From Dehalobacter restrictus DSM 9455 (GTDB lineage: Bacteria; Bacillota; Desulfitobacteriia; Desulfitobacteriales; Syntrophobotulaceae): DNA of 64,000 nt. Of the stretch, positions 43,001 to 53,278 are shown piece by piece (within the stretch, counting starts at the first letter, position 1; each line of letters starts with the position of its first letter). Location of the stretch: positions 2,405,001 through 2,469,000 of the forward strand of contig NZ_CP007033.1 of the NCBI RefSeq assembly GCF_000512895.1, given 5' to 3'. The translations under genes and the position numbers were made by a program. The notes beneath the pieces were generated by a model. The model ran no database searches. It worked only from the letters and a program-made list of their open reading frames with translations, and had not been told where the DNA came from.

Positions 43001-46000
43001 TCAACGGTTAATATTAAATATTTTAGCCTCGGGATGAGAAAAAACAACAGCGCTAACAGACGCTTCGGGGTCCATCATGAAATTCTCTGTCAGCGTTATT
43101 CCAATCTCCTCCGGTTTCAGCAGTCTGAATAGCTTAGCCTGTTCTTCCAGTGCAGGGTAGATCGGGTAGCCCGGAGAAACCCGGATGCCATTGTCAATCC
43201 CCCAGATTTTACGCACTTTCTCATGCATGATGTCAGCAAATGCTTCAGCCAGCTCCAGGGCCAGAACCTGAAGAAGAAAAGACTTCAGGTATTCACCCTT
43301 GTCCCGGTAATTCTCGGCCTTTTCTTTAATCCCCAGGCCCGTGGTCAGCGCGAACATTCCAAGATAATCATACGCCTGCTCCTGTCCAACATGCTTGTTC
43401 CGGGGGCGGACATAGTCAGCCAGACAAAGGCCATTATCTTTTTGCTGACGCGGAAAACTGAGTTCTTCAAGGACAATATTTGAATCCATAATAGCGACCG
43501 TATTTCCGTTCGCACAGGCCGGATAAAACGCAAATACCCCATTGACCGTAATCAGCTTGTGTTCTTGGATCTCTTCCAGGAAATCCTGAACAAATATCTG
43601 GATTTTGGCTGATTTATCTTGAGAAACATCTGCGGAATCCAGCAGGAGACTTTCCGCTGCCTTGATTTCTTCCTGGGAAGAGTGGCGCAGTTTGTTTTTG
43701 ACACCGAGATAACGCCTCAGGATAAAAGGCAGATCCAAGTTCGGGATAATCTCCGCCAGCGGATAATCCAGAAGGACCTCCCGTGCTGTATGCTGCGGGC
43801 GGCAGGTAGGTCCGTCAAAGCTGACCGGCGAAAATTTATTTTCGATGTGGTTGTCAGAAATACTGCCGGAGATACTGTCTGGGATGTTACCGGAAATCGT
43901 ACCAGCATTACCGGCCTGATCATTATTTTTAGCTGCGTTATAGCTTCCGGAATCATTGGCTGACTTTCTTTTCAGACCATTCAGGAGATTCAGGCCATCC
44001 ATAGCGTCGCGCGCATACAGGACCGGTCCGCCGTATTGCGGAGCGATCTTTTCTTCGGTATATTTTCGGGATAGAGCCGCGCCTCCGAGAATCAGCGGGG
44101 TATTGATTCCGGCTGCCTGCAGGTCCTGGGCCGTCAGCAGCATTTGCTGAACTGATTTGACCAGAAGTCCGGATAACCCGATCGCATCAGGGGCCTCTTT
44201 CCTAGCCGCTTCAATCAGCTGTTCAGAACTGACTTTGACGCCAAGGTTAATCACCTTATAACCGTTATTGGACAGGATGATTTCCACAAGATTCTTACCG
44301 ATATCATGGACATCGCCCTTGACCGTCGCGAGCAGGATCTTCCCTTTGACCGCCTCTTCGGCTTTTTCCATATAGGCCTCTAGGATGGTCACCGCTGCCT
44401 TCATGACTTCGGCACTCTGCAGAACTTCAGCCACGATCAGTTGGTTCCTGTTAAAGAGGCTGCCGACTTCCTCCATCCCCTTCATCAACGGGCCGTTAAT
44501 AATTTCGAGCGGCCGGTATTTCGTCAGGGCCTCGTACAGATCGTTTTCCAGGCCCTCCTTGGAGCCTTCAACAATCGTTCCTGCCAGCCGTTCCTCAACG
44601 GAAAGCCTGGACGTCTGTTTTTGTTCCGTGACCTTTTTCTCTCTGTAAAAATCGGTAAAGGCTTTTAAGGTCTGGTCATTCGTATTTAAGAGTAGGTCTT
44701 CGGCCAGTTTTTTCTCTTCATGCGGAATCGTCGCATAACGTTCTAGTTTTTCGGAATTAACAATCGCGTAGTCCAGCCCGGCTACGGTATTCAGATAGAC
44801 GAATACGGCATTCAGCACTTCCCGGCCTGCCGCAGGCAGACCGAAGGAGACATTGCTGATCCCAAGAATCGTCTTGCATTCCGGATATTTGGCCTTAATC
44901 AGGCGCAGGCCTTCAATGGTCTCAACTGCGGAACCGAGATACTTAGCATCCCCGGTCCCTACCGGGAATGTCAGCGGATCAAAGATAATATCGGCAGCCG
45001 AAAGACCATATTCATACACCAGCAGATCGTAAGAGCGTCCGGCCACTTCGAGCTTGCGCTCCCGGGTCAGGGCCATACCCTGTTCATCGATTAATCCGAC
45101 CACGACTGCAGCCCCGAACTTTCGGATCAGCGGAACAACATCATCGAAGCGTTCCCGTCCATTTTCAAGGTTGATCGAATTGATAATTGCTTTGCCCTGG
45201 ATCAGCCGGAGTCCAGCTTCCAAAACCGCAGGATCGGTCGTATCCAGCATCAGCGGCACTTTGACTTTATTAACAACATGGGGTAGAAAACTGACCATAT
45301 CCTCCAGTTCGTCCCGGTCGGGATTAGCCACACAGACATCTATGATCTGAGCACCCTTCTTGACCTGGTTTCGGGCAATCTCGGAACCTTCTTCATAATA
45401 TTCACCGGCGATCAGTTCCTTAAATTTGCGGGAACCGATCACATTGGTCCGCTCGCCGACCAGAAGCGGGCGGTTGTCTTCTTCGGGCCAGACCGGTTCA
45501 AGCCCGGTGATGCTGCTCCGTTCCGCTGCCATTGTCCGTCTTGGAGCATACTTGGCCAGGGCTGCGGCCAGCGCTTCGATATGGCGGTCCGTCGTCCCGC
45601 AGCAGCCGCCGGCGATGTTCAGCCAGCCTTTGGCTGCGTAAGCGGCCATCTTTCCGGCAAACTCTTCCGGAGTTTCCCGATAACCGCCTTCTTCATCCGG
45701 TAGCCCAGCGTTCGGGTAACAGCTCACGGCACAAGCGGCAATTCCCTCCAATGTTCTAAGGTGATCGTTCATCAGTTCTGCGCCGGTACCGCAGTTCATG
45801 CCGACGGCAACCGGCTTCAGGTGCTGTATCGAAATATATAAGGCTTCAATATTCTGCCCTGCGAGCATCGTACCCGAGGGTTCAATCGTCACGGAAACGA
45901 CCAGCGGCACTTTCCACCCAAGTTCAGCAAAGGCACGCTGGATTCCGAGTCCTGCCGCCTTGATATTCAGCGTATCCTGACAAGTTTCGACGATCAACAG

Positions 46001-46471
46001 ATCGACGCCTCCCTTAATAAGGCCAAGAGTTTGGCGGTAATAAGCCTCTTCGAGGTCAGTAAAAGCAATACCGCCTCCAAAGGCCAGCATCTTGGTCGTC
46101 GGACCCATGGATCCAGCTACAAACCGCGGTTTTTCCGCTGTGGCCCATTTGTCGGCCGCTTCGCGGGCCAGCCGTGCCGCAGCCTCGTTGATTTCCATAT
46201 CCCTGTCCCTGAGATGATATTCCCCAAGGACAATATTTGTACCTCCGAAGGTATTGGTTTCAATGATATCCGCACCGGCTTTCAGATAGGCCTCATGAAT
46301 ATCACGCACGATATGAGGACGGGTGAGCGTCAGGATTTCGTTGCAGCCTTCCTGCTCAGGCCCTCCAAAATCTTCAGCAGACAGATTCTTCTGCTGAAGC
46401 ATGGTCCCCATTGCTCCGTCCAGAATCAGAATTTTTCTCGCAAGCAATTCATTAAAAATCTGTTGTTTCAT
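43001..46471 (-). CDS. metH: Cobalamin-dependent methionine synthase
   Basis: 1156-residue MetH that transfers a methyl group from methyltetrahydrofolate to homocysteine by way of cobalamin. Domains in order: homocysteine-binding (LDGAMGTMLQ; zinc Cys in GMNCGTG and GGCCGTTD), pterin-binding (LVGERTNVIGSRKF, near residue 350), cobalamin cap and binding domain (KGDVHDIGKNLVEIIL, with the His ligand), and the C-terminal activation domain (IDNGIRVSPGYPIYPALEEQ). A low-complexity linker rich in Asn/Ser/Gly (near residue 900) joins the last two. The ATG at 46471 gives the family start (MKQQIFNELL). In this organism it competes with PceA for corrinoid. Confidence 0.96.
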   Translation of the reverse strand: MKQQIFNELLARKILILDGAMGTMLQQKNLSAEDFGGPEQEGCNEILTLTRPHIVRDIHEAYLKAGADIIETNTFGGTNIVLGEYHLRDRDMEINEAAARLAREAADKWATAEKPRFVAGSMGPTTKMLAFGGGIAFTDLEEAYYRQTLGLIKGGVDLLIVETCQDTLNIKAAGLGIQRAFAELGWKVPLVVSVTIEPSGTMLAGQNIEALYISIQHLKPVAVGMNCGTGAELMNDHLRTLEGIAACAVSCYPNAGLPDEEGGYRETPEEFAGKMAAYAAKGWLNIAGGCCGTTDRHIEALAAALAKYAPRRTMAAERSSITGLEPVWPEEDNRPLLVGERTNVIGSRKFKELIAGEYYEEGSEIARNQVKKGAQIIDVCVANPDRDELEDMVSFLPHVVNKVKVPLMLDTTDPAVLEAGLRLIQGKAIINSINLENGRERFDDVVPLIRKFGAAVVVGLIDEQGMALTRERKLEVAGRSYDLLVYEYGLSAADIIFDPLTFPVGTGDAKYLGSAVETIEGLRLIKAKYPECKTILGISNVSFGLPAAGREVLNAVFVYLNTVAGLDYAIVNSEKLERYATIPHEEKKLAEDLLLNTNDQTLKAFTDFYREKKVTEQKQTSRLSVEERLAGTIVEGSKEGLENDLYEALTKYRPLEIINGPLMKGMEEVGSLFNRNQLIVAEVLQSAEVMKAAVTILEAYMEKAEEAVKGKILLATVKGDVHDIGKNLVEIILSNNGYKVINLGVKVSSEQLIEAARKEAPDAIGLSGLLVKSVQQMLLTAQDLQAAGINTPLILGGAALSRKYTEEKIAPQYGGPVLYARDAMDGLNLLNGLKRKSANDSGSYNAAKNNDQAGNAGTISGNIPDSISGSISDNHIENKFSPVSFDGPTCRPQHTAREVLLDYPLAEIIPNLDLPFILRRYLGVKNKLRHSSQEEIKAAESLLLDSADVSQDKSAKIQIFVQDFLEEIQEHKLITVNGVFAFYPACANGNTVAIMDSNIVLEELSFPRQQKDNGLCLADYVRPRNKHVGQEQAYDYLGMFALTTGLGIKEKAENYRDKGEYLKSFLLQVLALELAEAFADIMHEKVRKIWGIDNGIRVSPGYPIYPALEEQAKLFRLLKPEEIGITLTENFMMDPEASVSAVVFSHPEAKIFNINR

Positions 46472-46759
46472 GGTCTCACCACTTCTTTGCAAACTTTTCC
46501 TCCAAGCTTTCCTTGGGTTTATCATATTATTTTACCATGATTATACGATTCATCCAATCTATACATTTCGTATTTCCTGCGTAATCATTTTTGTATATTC
46601 TAAGCAGCATATCCGGATATTCTGAGCTGCAGAAAATTCTTGTTAAAATTGCTCAAACCGTTAAAATAGTAATATATGGCGATATTCAGACAAATATGAC
46701 TGTATTCAGTTTCCTTTCAGAATAATCGTGTATTTTAAAGACACAGGAGGAATAAACGA

Positions 46760-47443
46760 ATGGCCAATAAATTCAGAATACTTGTCGTGGATGACGACGC
46801 TTCAATCCGCCAGATGCTCAGCCTGGGGCTGAAGCAGGAGGGTTACGATATCGGAACAGCGGACAATGGAAAAAAGGCACTGGAAATAATCCCTGTCTTT
46901 GAACCTCATGTCATCATCCTTGACATTATGATGCCGGTCATGGACGGATATGAACTATGTGAATCCATCCCGGAAATATCCGGTGCTTCCATGATTATGC
47001 TGACTGCCAAGGATACATCCAAAGACATTGTCAAAGGACTGCGCCTCGGAGCCCATGACTATCTGGTCAAACCTTTTCACTTTGACGAGCTGCTGGCCCG
47101 GATCGAGGTTCAGCTGCGTAACCGTTTCCCGGATCTATCCGGCAAAAGAACCATTGGCCGGTTTACGATCGATGAACTGAAAAAGTCAATCCTGCTCGAT
47201 GATCAGCCTCTGCAGCTTTCTCCTACTGAATATAAACTGCTGTCCTATCTATTATGGAACAGCAACCAAACGTTGAGTAAAGAACAAATCCTGATTCACA
47301 TCTGGGGTTACGATTTTGAAGGAGAGGACAATATCGTCGAGGTATATATCCGCTATCTTCGAGAGAAACTTGGGGATCTGGACCATACAATTATTAAAAC
47401 CGTCAGGGGCCTCGGTTACCACCTGCAGACGGAGCAGCAGTAA
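46760..47443 (+). CDS. OmpR-family response regulator
   Basis: 227-residue two-component regulator. The receiver domain has the acidic pair VVDDDAS, phospho-acceptor Asp in ILDIMMPVMDGYE (about residue 54), Thr in MLTAKDT and Lys in LVKPFHF. The C-terminal winged helix contains LSPTEYKLLSYLLWN and VEVYIRYLREKLGD, typical of OmpR/PhoB. The ATG follows AGGAGG. It is transcribed with the histidine kinase that starts 118 bases later. The signal and target genes are not known. Confidence 0.93.
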   Translation: MANKFRILVVDDDASIRQMLSLGLKQEGYDIGTADNGKKALEIIPVFEPHVIILDIMMPVMDGYELCESIPEISGASMIMLTAKDTSKDIVKGLRLGAHDYLVKPFHFDELLARIEVQLRNRFPDLSGKRTIGRFTIDELKKSILLDDQPLQLSPTEYKLLSYLLWNSNQTLSKEQILIHIWGYDFEGEDNIVEVYIRYLREKLGDLDHTIIKTVRGLGYHLQTEQQ

Positions 47444-47561
47444 CCGGCAGTCTGCACGAGATATCAAATATCAAGCATTTTACACAGGAATATCATGACG
47501 CATTGAATGTTTAACATTTCAATTGTTGTGCTTTAAGTATGATCACATTAGGGAGATCATC

Positions 47562-49151
47562 ATGAAAATTCATCCTCTGGAAAAATTGAATATTTGGCGG
47601 CAATCCCTTGTAGGGCAGCTCCTGCTGCGTTTCTGGGTGTGCCATATCATTTTTTTTACGTTAATTGGGGCTATTCGGTATACTTCCTTGAAAAATTCCC
47701 TGTATCAGAGCGTGGAGCAGAACCTGCTTTCAGACTATTACGCCATACGGAACAGTATGGGGAGCTGGCTTTCGAGCAGTGAGTTTCCTCCGGGAAGATT
47801 CTCCGAACTCCGCCCGGGAAATTTTGTGGCGTTTTATACCAGCGACCATCAACTTAAATCGATTGTTTACAGCTACGGCAAAGCGAACAGCACGGTCCCT
47901 AATCTCAGCCGCAGCCAACTGCAGTTTGATCTTGCTGAGAAGGCGAGATCCGGCGGATGTTTTATTTTTGAGGATACCGACGAACAGCAGTATATGCTGA
48001 TGGTGGCCCCGGTCGTAACGAACCAGCTTTCGGTAAACAGTCTCCCCCTGGAACAAAACAACGATATTCAGCCCTATGCGGGCTATGCTTTGATCGGTCA
48101 GCCGCTGGCTGAGCAGGACCTGATCTTGAGCCGAAATCTCAGAGGGTATACTTTTAACGCGATCATCATTATTCTGCTCAGTACATTTTTTACGGCGCTG
48201 GTTTTGCAGAAACCATTGGAACCGCTTCTGAACATTTCCTATACGGCCCGCAAGATTGCCGCCGGCCGCTATGACCTGCGCCTTCCGTATATGAATAAAA
48301 CCGCTTCGGAAATTCAGCAGCTTCGGGAAGCTTTAAACCATATGCTCGGACAGATGGAAAATGCTCTAAATACGGAAAGATCGGCTAAAAACCGAATGGC
48401 CCGGTTTATTGCCGATGCTTCTCATGAACTCAGGACTCCGCTGACCTCGATCAGAGGCTTCCTGGAAATACTTCAGCGGACGGGTATGACAGATAAAGAA
48501 ACTTTAGATGCTGCCCATCAGACTATGCTGATCGAGACAGAAAGACTGATCAGGCTTACCGAAGGTCTTCTGACCTTAAATCGGATTGCCCAAGAAGAAA
48601 TAAACAGCGATCATTCCGAAGAGCTCAATTCCGGACTGCACGATGTGCTTCCTGAACTTATGCCGCTTTTGGCCCCGCTGCTTAAAGACCGTACTTTCAG
48701 ATTCAACGGCCAGGATTTCCGGACAATTGACGATTTCGTCTCGGAAGTCCTGGATACGTCGCAAGTGCTTCCATTAAAACCTGATGAACTGAAACAGATT
48801 CTGTACAATCTTGTTAATAACGCTATTCAACATACACTTTCCGGCGGAACGATTGATATCCTCGCCAAATCAGAGAATTCCCGTTTTATTCTATCCGTCA
48901 AGGATAACGGTGAAGGAATCCCGGCTGAAGACGTTCCTCATATTTTTGAAAGATTTTTCCAGGGAGACCGTTCCCGTTCCCATGGAAAAGGCCAAGGATC
49001 GGGACTCGGCCTGGCAATCGTATCGGAACTGGTGTACCTTCGCGGAGGAGAAATACGGGTCGAAAGCACCCCTGGAGAAGGAACGTCCTTTACGATTTTT
49101 TTCCCGCTGGTTCTCGTGAAAAACGATAGCTTGATGACACAAAGTAATTGA
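47562..49151 (+). CDS. Sensor histidine kinase
   Basis: 529-residue membrane kinase. It has two membrane segments (LLRFWVCHIIFFTLIGAIRY near residue 25 and FNAIIIILLSTFFTALVL near residue 205) around a ~150-residue extracellular sensor. A HAMP domain follows (PLEPLLNISYTARKIAAGRY), then the dimerisation box DASHELRTPLTSIRGFLEIL with the phospho-accepting His. The ATPase domain has N box NLVNNAIQHT, G1 DNGEGIP and G2 GQGSGLGLAIV. The ATG at 47562, preceded by GGGAG, gives a shorter cytoplasmic N-terminus than the upstream start. It partners the regulator at 46760. Confidence 0.93.
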   Translation: MKIHPLEKLNIWRQSLVGQLLLRFWVCHIIFFTLIGAIRYTSLKNSLYQSVEQNLLSDYYAIRNSMGSWLSSSEFPPGRFSELRPGNFVAFYTSDHQLKSIVYSYGKANSTVPNLSRSQLQFDLAEKARSGGCFIFEDTDEQQYMLMVAPVVTNQLSVNSLPLEQNNDIQPYAGYALIGQPLAEQDLILSRNLRGYTFNAIIIILLSTFFTALVLQKPLEPLLNISYTARKIAAGRYDLRLPYMNKTASEIQQLREALNHMLGQMENALNTERSAKNRMARFIADASHELRTPLTSIRGFLEILQRTGMTDKETLDAAHQTMLIETERLIRLTEGLLTLNRIAQEEINSDHSEELNSGLHDVLPELMPLLAPLLKDRTFRFNGQDFRTIDDFVSEVLDTSQVLPLKPDELKQILYNLVNNAIQHTLSGGTIDILAKSENSRFILSVKDNGEGIPAEDVPHIFERFFQGDRSRSHGKGQGSGLGLAIVSELVYLRGGEIRVESTPGEGTSFTIFFPLVLVKNDSLMTQSN

Positions 49152-49165
49152 TGCCACAGATAATT

Positions 49166-49882
49166 CTATGACAGGATTAATGCCAGAATGAAGCCGAGCA
49201 TGATGCCGACATTGGCATATTCACTGTGGGAATGGTGGCTTTTCGGAATCAGTTCGTCACTGCTGATATAGATCATTGCTCCGGCCGCAAACGCCAGAAA
49301 GAAAGCGATGATAAGCGGAGAGATCAGGCCAAGAATCATTCCCAGCCCGGTACCGAGCAGCGTTGACATACCGGTCATGGTCGTGATCAGGACGACCCTC
49401 GATTTACGGACGTTGGCGAGACACAGCGGCATCGCCACACAAAGACCTTCAGCAATATTATGAAGACCGATTGTTAAGGCTGTCATGATACCCATGTGAT
49501 ACGATACTTCGCTGGTCGCGCCGATCGCGATCCCTTCGGGAAGATTATGCAGTGTAATTCCGAGCGCGATAAAATACCCCATCTTGGCATAGTTACTCAA
49601 ATCCGCTTCAACCTTGTGAATGTGCGGCATTGAAATATCCACCAGAAACAAGAACAGAGCCCCGGCTGCAAAACCGGCAATACAAATGATACTGTTGCTC
49701 ATGTCCAAGCTGGTCGGAATCAGACTTAAGGCAGATATCCCGATCATGATTCCTGACGCAAATCCGAGCGATATTGAAAGTATCTTGTTCGTGATATTTT
49801 TTATCGAGATAGAGATGACAGCGCCAAGCCCGGTAACCAGACCTGCTATCAACCCGTAGAGTAGAATGGTAATAATAATCAC
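49166..49882 (-). CDS. ZIP-family metal transporter
   Basis: 238-residue ZIP transporter with eight membrane segments, for zinc, iron or related divalent ions. The metal-binding helix motifs are visible as ALGITLHNLPEGIAIGA (TM4, HNxPEG) and ALTIGLHNIAEGLCVAMPL (TM5, HNxxEG). A His-containing loop is short (DISMPHIHKVEADL), and the tail has HHSHSE. The start is a GTG directly behind CCGGA, just after the htpG stop, so it is probably cotranscribed with htpG; the exact start is uncertain. Confidence 0.88.
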   Translation of the reverse strand: MIIITILLYGLIAGLVTGLGAVISISIKNITNKILSISLGFASGIMIGISALSLIPTSLDMSNSIICIAGFAAGALFLFLVDISMPHIHKVEADLSNYAKMGYFIALGITLHNLPEGIAIGATSEVSYHMGIMTALTIGLHNIAEGLCVAMPLCLANVRKSRVVLITTMTGMSTLLGTGLGMILGLISPLIIAFFLAFAAGAMIYISSDELIPKSHHSHSEYANVGIMLGFILALILS

Positions 49883-49889
49883 TCCGGTA

Positions 49890-51767
49890 TTATTTCTTCA
49901 CAACCGCTCTTTCCAGGATGTTGTAGAGTCTGCTGACCATACTCCTGGGATCGACGATCAGCCCGGCGGCAATCTGGGAGTTTTCCAGAATCTGTTCTGC
50001 CGCTGCCGCAGCAAATGTGTCGCCCGACTTGCGCAGCTCATTGATTCCTTGAATGACCGGATGCTGGCTGTTAATCTCCAAAATCCCCGCTGGGATACCT
50101 TCCATATCCTTATTCATGATTTGCATCATTTTCTGCATGCTATGCGTTCCGTATGAGCTGAGCACAACAGCGGGACTGTCCACGAGACGTTTGGAAGCAC
50201 GCACCTCGGTTACCCTGTCCCCAAGAGTTTCTTTGAACCAATCCAATAAGGCCTTCACTTCATCCTCGGGAATATCACTTTCGGCATTACTGGGCTGCTC
50301 AGCATCTAAATCCGGCAGATCCTGACTGTCCTGTTCGGCCGCAACAATCTTCTTCTCTTTGAACTCTGGAAGCCCGCTTAAGATGTAGTCATCAATCGGT
50401 TCATACGTATAAAGCACTTCAATGCCCTTGTCCTTAAAGATCTCAAGATACGGCCCGGATTCAATCACTTTACGGTTGGAGCCGCTGACATAATAGATCG
50501 CTTTTTGTTCCTCTCTCATTCTTCCGACGTAGCCTTCCAGTGAAATCAGCTCACCTTCAGCCGTCATGTTGGATTCAAAGCGCAGGAGCCTGACCAGTGC
50601 GTCCTTGTGGGCATAGTCCGAAGCTGCTCCTTCTTTGATAAACCTGCTGAATTTTTCCCAAAATTGATTATATTTGGCCGGATCATCTTTGGCTTGTTCT
50701 TCGAGATACTTTAAAAATCTGCCAGTGACTACCTTGTTCAGTTTGGCGACAAGCGCATTGTCCTGAAGGGTCTCCCTGGAAATGTTCAGGGGAAGGTCAT
50801 CACTGTCAATGACGCCGCGTACAAACCGCATCCACTCCGGCACGATGGCTTCGGATTTTTCCTGAATCAGGACTTTTTTGCAGAATAGGTTAACGCCTCT
50901 CTCCATTTTACTGAAGCCGAACCGCTCATAATTTTCTCCGGGCACAAACAGCAGTGCTTTAATGGAAAGCGGTGCATCGGAGGAAAAGTGCATTCTGTAG
51001 AATGGCTCGTCAAAAGCATTGTCAATATATTTATAGAATTCCGTATATTCCTGCTCACTGATTTCAGATGCGTTTTTCGTCCATATTGCTTCGACGGTAT
51101 TGACCTTTTCACCGTTGACTTTCACTGGATAAGGGACAAAACTCGAATACTGTTTGATAATCCTGTTGATTTCGTCAGCTTTGCTGAAATTATAGGCATT
51201 TTCTTTTAACTGGAGAACGATCCTGGTCCCATAATTGCTTTGGTCACCCGGTTCTATTAAATAGCTTCCTGCTCCGTTTGAAGACCAGATCCAGCTTTCA
51301 GAGTCCGGTCTGAAAGAGCGGGTATAAAGTGTTACTTTCTCCGCAACCATAAACGCCGAATAAAATCCGACGCCGAACTGTCCAATCAGGCTTAAATCGG
51401 TATTGCTTCCGGATCCGGCCTTCCTGACCTCTGTCAGCTGTCTGATAAATTCCTTGGATCCTGAATGGGCGATCGTACCCAGATTTTCAATTAGTTCTTC
51501 TTTGGTCATTCCGATCCCATTATCGGTAATGGTAAGCGTGTGCTTTTCTTCATCCGTTTCGATGGAAATTTCCAGCGGCTGTTCGGATTCGCTTATCTCA
51601 TTTTCGGTGAGCCTGCAGTAGCGCAGTTTCTCCGTAGCGTCAGCTGCATTGGATATTAATTCTCTTAAGAAGATCTCTCGCTCCGTATAGAGAGAATTAA
51701 TAACAATATCCAGCAGCTGGGTGATTTCTGTCTGAAACTCCCTAGTTTCAACATTGTTATTCATCAT
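49890..51767 (-). CDS. htpG: Hsp90-family chaperone HtpG
   Basis: 625-residue bacterial Hsp90. The N-terminal ATPase domain has LRELISNAADATEKLR, DNGIGMTKEEL and GQFGVGFYSAFMVA. The middle domain follows with NLFCKKVLIQE and RGVIDSDDLPLNISRETLQ. The C-terminal dimerisation domain ends with LYNILERAVVKK. The ATG at 51767 is preceded by GGGAGGG; another in-frame GTG lies 15 bases upstream. No CIRCE element (TTAGCACTC-N9-GAGTGCTAA) is visible upstream, so HrcA control is unlikely. Confidence 0.95.
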   Translation of the reverse strand: MMNNNVETREFQTEITQLLDIVINSLYTEREIFLRELISNAADATEKLRYCRLTENEISESEQPLEISIETDEEKHTLTITDNGIGMTKEELIENLGTIAHSGSKEFIRQLTEVRKAGSGSNTDLSLIGQFGVGFYSAFMVAEKVTLYTRSFRPDSESWIWSSNGAGSYLIEPGDQSNYGTRIVLQLKENAYNFSKADEINRIIKQYSSFVPYPVKVNGEKVNTVEAIWTKNASEISEQEYTEFYKYIDNAFDEPFYRMHFSSDAPLSIKALLFVPGENYERFGFSKMERGVNLFCKKVLIQEKSEAIVPEWMRFVRGVIDSDDLPLNISRETLQDNALVAKLNKVVTGRFLKYLEEQAKDDPAKYNQFWEKFSRFIKEGAASDYAHKDALVRLLRFESNMTAEGELISLEGYVGRMREEQKAIYYVSGSNRKVIESGPYLEIFKDKGIEVLYTYEPIDDYILSGLPEFKEKKIVAAEQDSQDLPDLDAEQPSNAESDIPEDEVKALLDWFKETLGDRVTEVRASKRLVDSPAVVLSSYGTHSMQKMMQIMNKDMEGIPAGILEINSQHPVIQGINELRKSGDTFAAAAAEQILENSQIAAGLIVDPRSMVSRLYNILERAVVKK

Positions 51768-52146
51768 TACCAACCCTCCCAATCATTTCATATGGCTGTG
51801 CTTTGGTCGAATCAAAAATCGACCATCATATTATACCATGGAATGGAAAAAAATCTAACATTCAAATACTTGTTCCTTCAAATACTTGTTCCTCTGACTT
51901 TTTATCACTGAAACCAAAAAAAATATTCCAGTATTCAGGATGGTGTTCTAATTTTTGGAATAAAATGATACGTATATAAAGGACTTTTTACGAGTCATCA
52001 CGAAAAATAATATAACGAAATATCGTTTAACAAAATATCATTTTTGAAGATTTATTCGCTAATAGAGTTGCCATCATTCTTATGGAATGATTAAATCTTT
52101 AAATTCCATTATCCGAATACAAAAGAAGGTATAGGAGGAAAATATC
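51768..52146. other. Gene-free AT-rich spacer between htpG and lipoprotein gene
   Basis: Divergent promoter region without a coding frame of note. The only structure I see is TATTCCA/TGGAATA around 51926-51963 and a repeated AAATATC motif near 52017-52040. Both may be chance in AT-rich sequence. Confidence 0.5.
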
Positions 52147-52872
52147 ATGAGATTGACGCGACGGTATCTTGCGCTTTTGCTCGTTTTGCTGCTTCTTTGC
52201 GTTGGGGCTTTATCCGGCTGCGGCGGGAAAGAAGAATCAGCTGCCCAAAATGAAGCAACCTCGGCTCCGACAGAAACAGAAACGCAAACTTTACCTGATG
52301 ATAATGAAATTGTATCCGGTCTGATCGGAAAAGGACAGCTGGTCAAAGAGATGACCTATGATTATGTGATTGTTGGCGGCGGAGCATCTTCGGAAAGCAA
52401 AGTCTGGCTCAAGGATCAGAAAATGAAAATGGAGGGCACCTTTAACGGCCCAAAGATGACTTTTATTTTTGATAAGTCCAAGAAGGAGTTTACTACTTAT
52501 ATCTCGGGTCAGAACAGCGCCATGAGAATGACGTTAAGTGAATATAACGGTCCGGACATCACCACCCCTGTTGATTATGTCAGTGGTCTCGTTGAATCTA
52601 AGTATACAATAGGCGGGACTGAAACGGTCAATGGCATGGAGTGCAAAGTCCTTACTTTCACCAGCGAAGGATCAACTGTCAAGGAATGGATCAGCACCGA
52701 GTACGGCATTGTTGTGAAGGCCCAATATGAGGCAGGGGGCGAGATGACCACTATGGAATTCAAAAACCTGCAAATTGGAACAGGTGCCGTACCCGCTGGG
52801 ACTTTCGACCTGCCGTCAGGAATGGAAGTGGTCGACATTAACGGCATGATGAATCTCGACAGCAATAAATAA
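52147..52872 (+). CDS. Lipoprotein, LolA/DUF4412-like
   Basis: 241-residue secreted lipoprotein. The signal peptide (RRYLALLLVLLLLCVGA) ends in the lipobox LSGC, with Cys25 as the lipidated residue. A Ser/Thr/Glu-rich linker follows. The mature part (KMKMEGTFNGPKMTFIFDKS, NGMECKVLTFTSEGS, VKEWISTEYGIVVKAQYEAG) looks like a LolA/LppX-type half-barrel, as in DUF4412 proteins. The ATG is preceded by AGGAGG. It stands alone. The ligand is unknown. Confidence 0.78.
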   Translation: MRLTRRYLALLLVLLLLCVGALSGCGGKEESAAQNEATSAPTETETQTLPDDNEIVSGLIGKGQLVKEMTYDYVIVGGGASSESKVWLKDQKMKMEGTFNGPKMTFIFDKSKKEFTTYISGQNSAMRMTLSEYNGPDITTPVDYVSGLVESKYTIGGTETVNGMECKVLTFTSEGSTVKEWISTEYGIVVKAQYEAGGEMTTMEFKNLQIGTGAVPAGTFDLPSGMEVVDINGMMNLDSNK

Positions 52873-52968
52873 CAGATAATAGGATGAATGGTTTTTTCAT
52901 ATTTCCAACTGCTAGGGTGAACTCCTAAACAAGCGTAACTTTAAATCTAGAAGATACTGTTAATTGTT

Positions 52969-53256
52969 TTATACTGTTGGCAGTATTTTTTTTAAACTTT
53001 CCAAAAGTACCCTCCCCTTTGCCGTGAGCGTCCACAAGATTGCTCCCGCTTCTCCGTTTCCTTTGCTGCAGCAGCCCCCGCACCCCTTACATGGTTCATT
53101 GACGCAGGCTACATTATCCGCAGTCAGGTATCCAAGTCGTTGCAGGTCATTCAGCATTTGTTTGATCATCTCTGGATCGAGGTCTAATTTTTTTGCCAGC
53201 GAAGAAAAGGAGTTTGCTTGTTTATCGGCAATTTCTGTTAACAAATTGATCAGCAT
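52969..53256 (-). CDS. feoC: FeoC-like winged-helix protein
   Basis: 95-residue protein with an N-terminal winged helix (SLAKKLDLDPEMIKQMLNDL, RLGYLTADN) followed by a Cys-rich wing, CVNEPCKGCGGCC, which could bind an Fe-S cluster. This layout matches FeoC-type proteins that regulate or stabilise FeoB. It lies about 20 bases after the feoB stop, in the same operon. The Cys count is higher than in enterobacterial FeoC. Confidence 0.8.
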   Translation of the reverse strand: MLINLLTEIADKQANSFSSLAKKLDLDPEMIKQMLNDLQRLGYLTADNVACVNEPCKGCGGCCSKGNGEAGAILWTLTAKGRVLLESLKKILPTV

Positions 53257-53278
53257 CGCAATACCTCCTGCCTATTCT

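Noticed and set aside
51768-52146. CIRCE element for HrcA control of htpG
   Set aside because: No TTAGCACTC-N9-GAGTGCTAA inverted repeat is present upstream of htpG.
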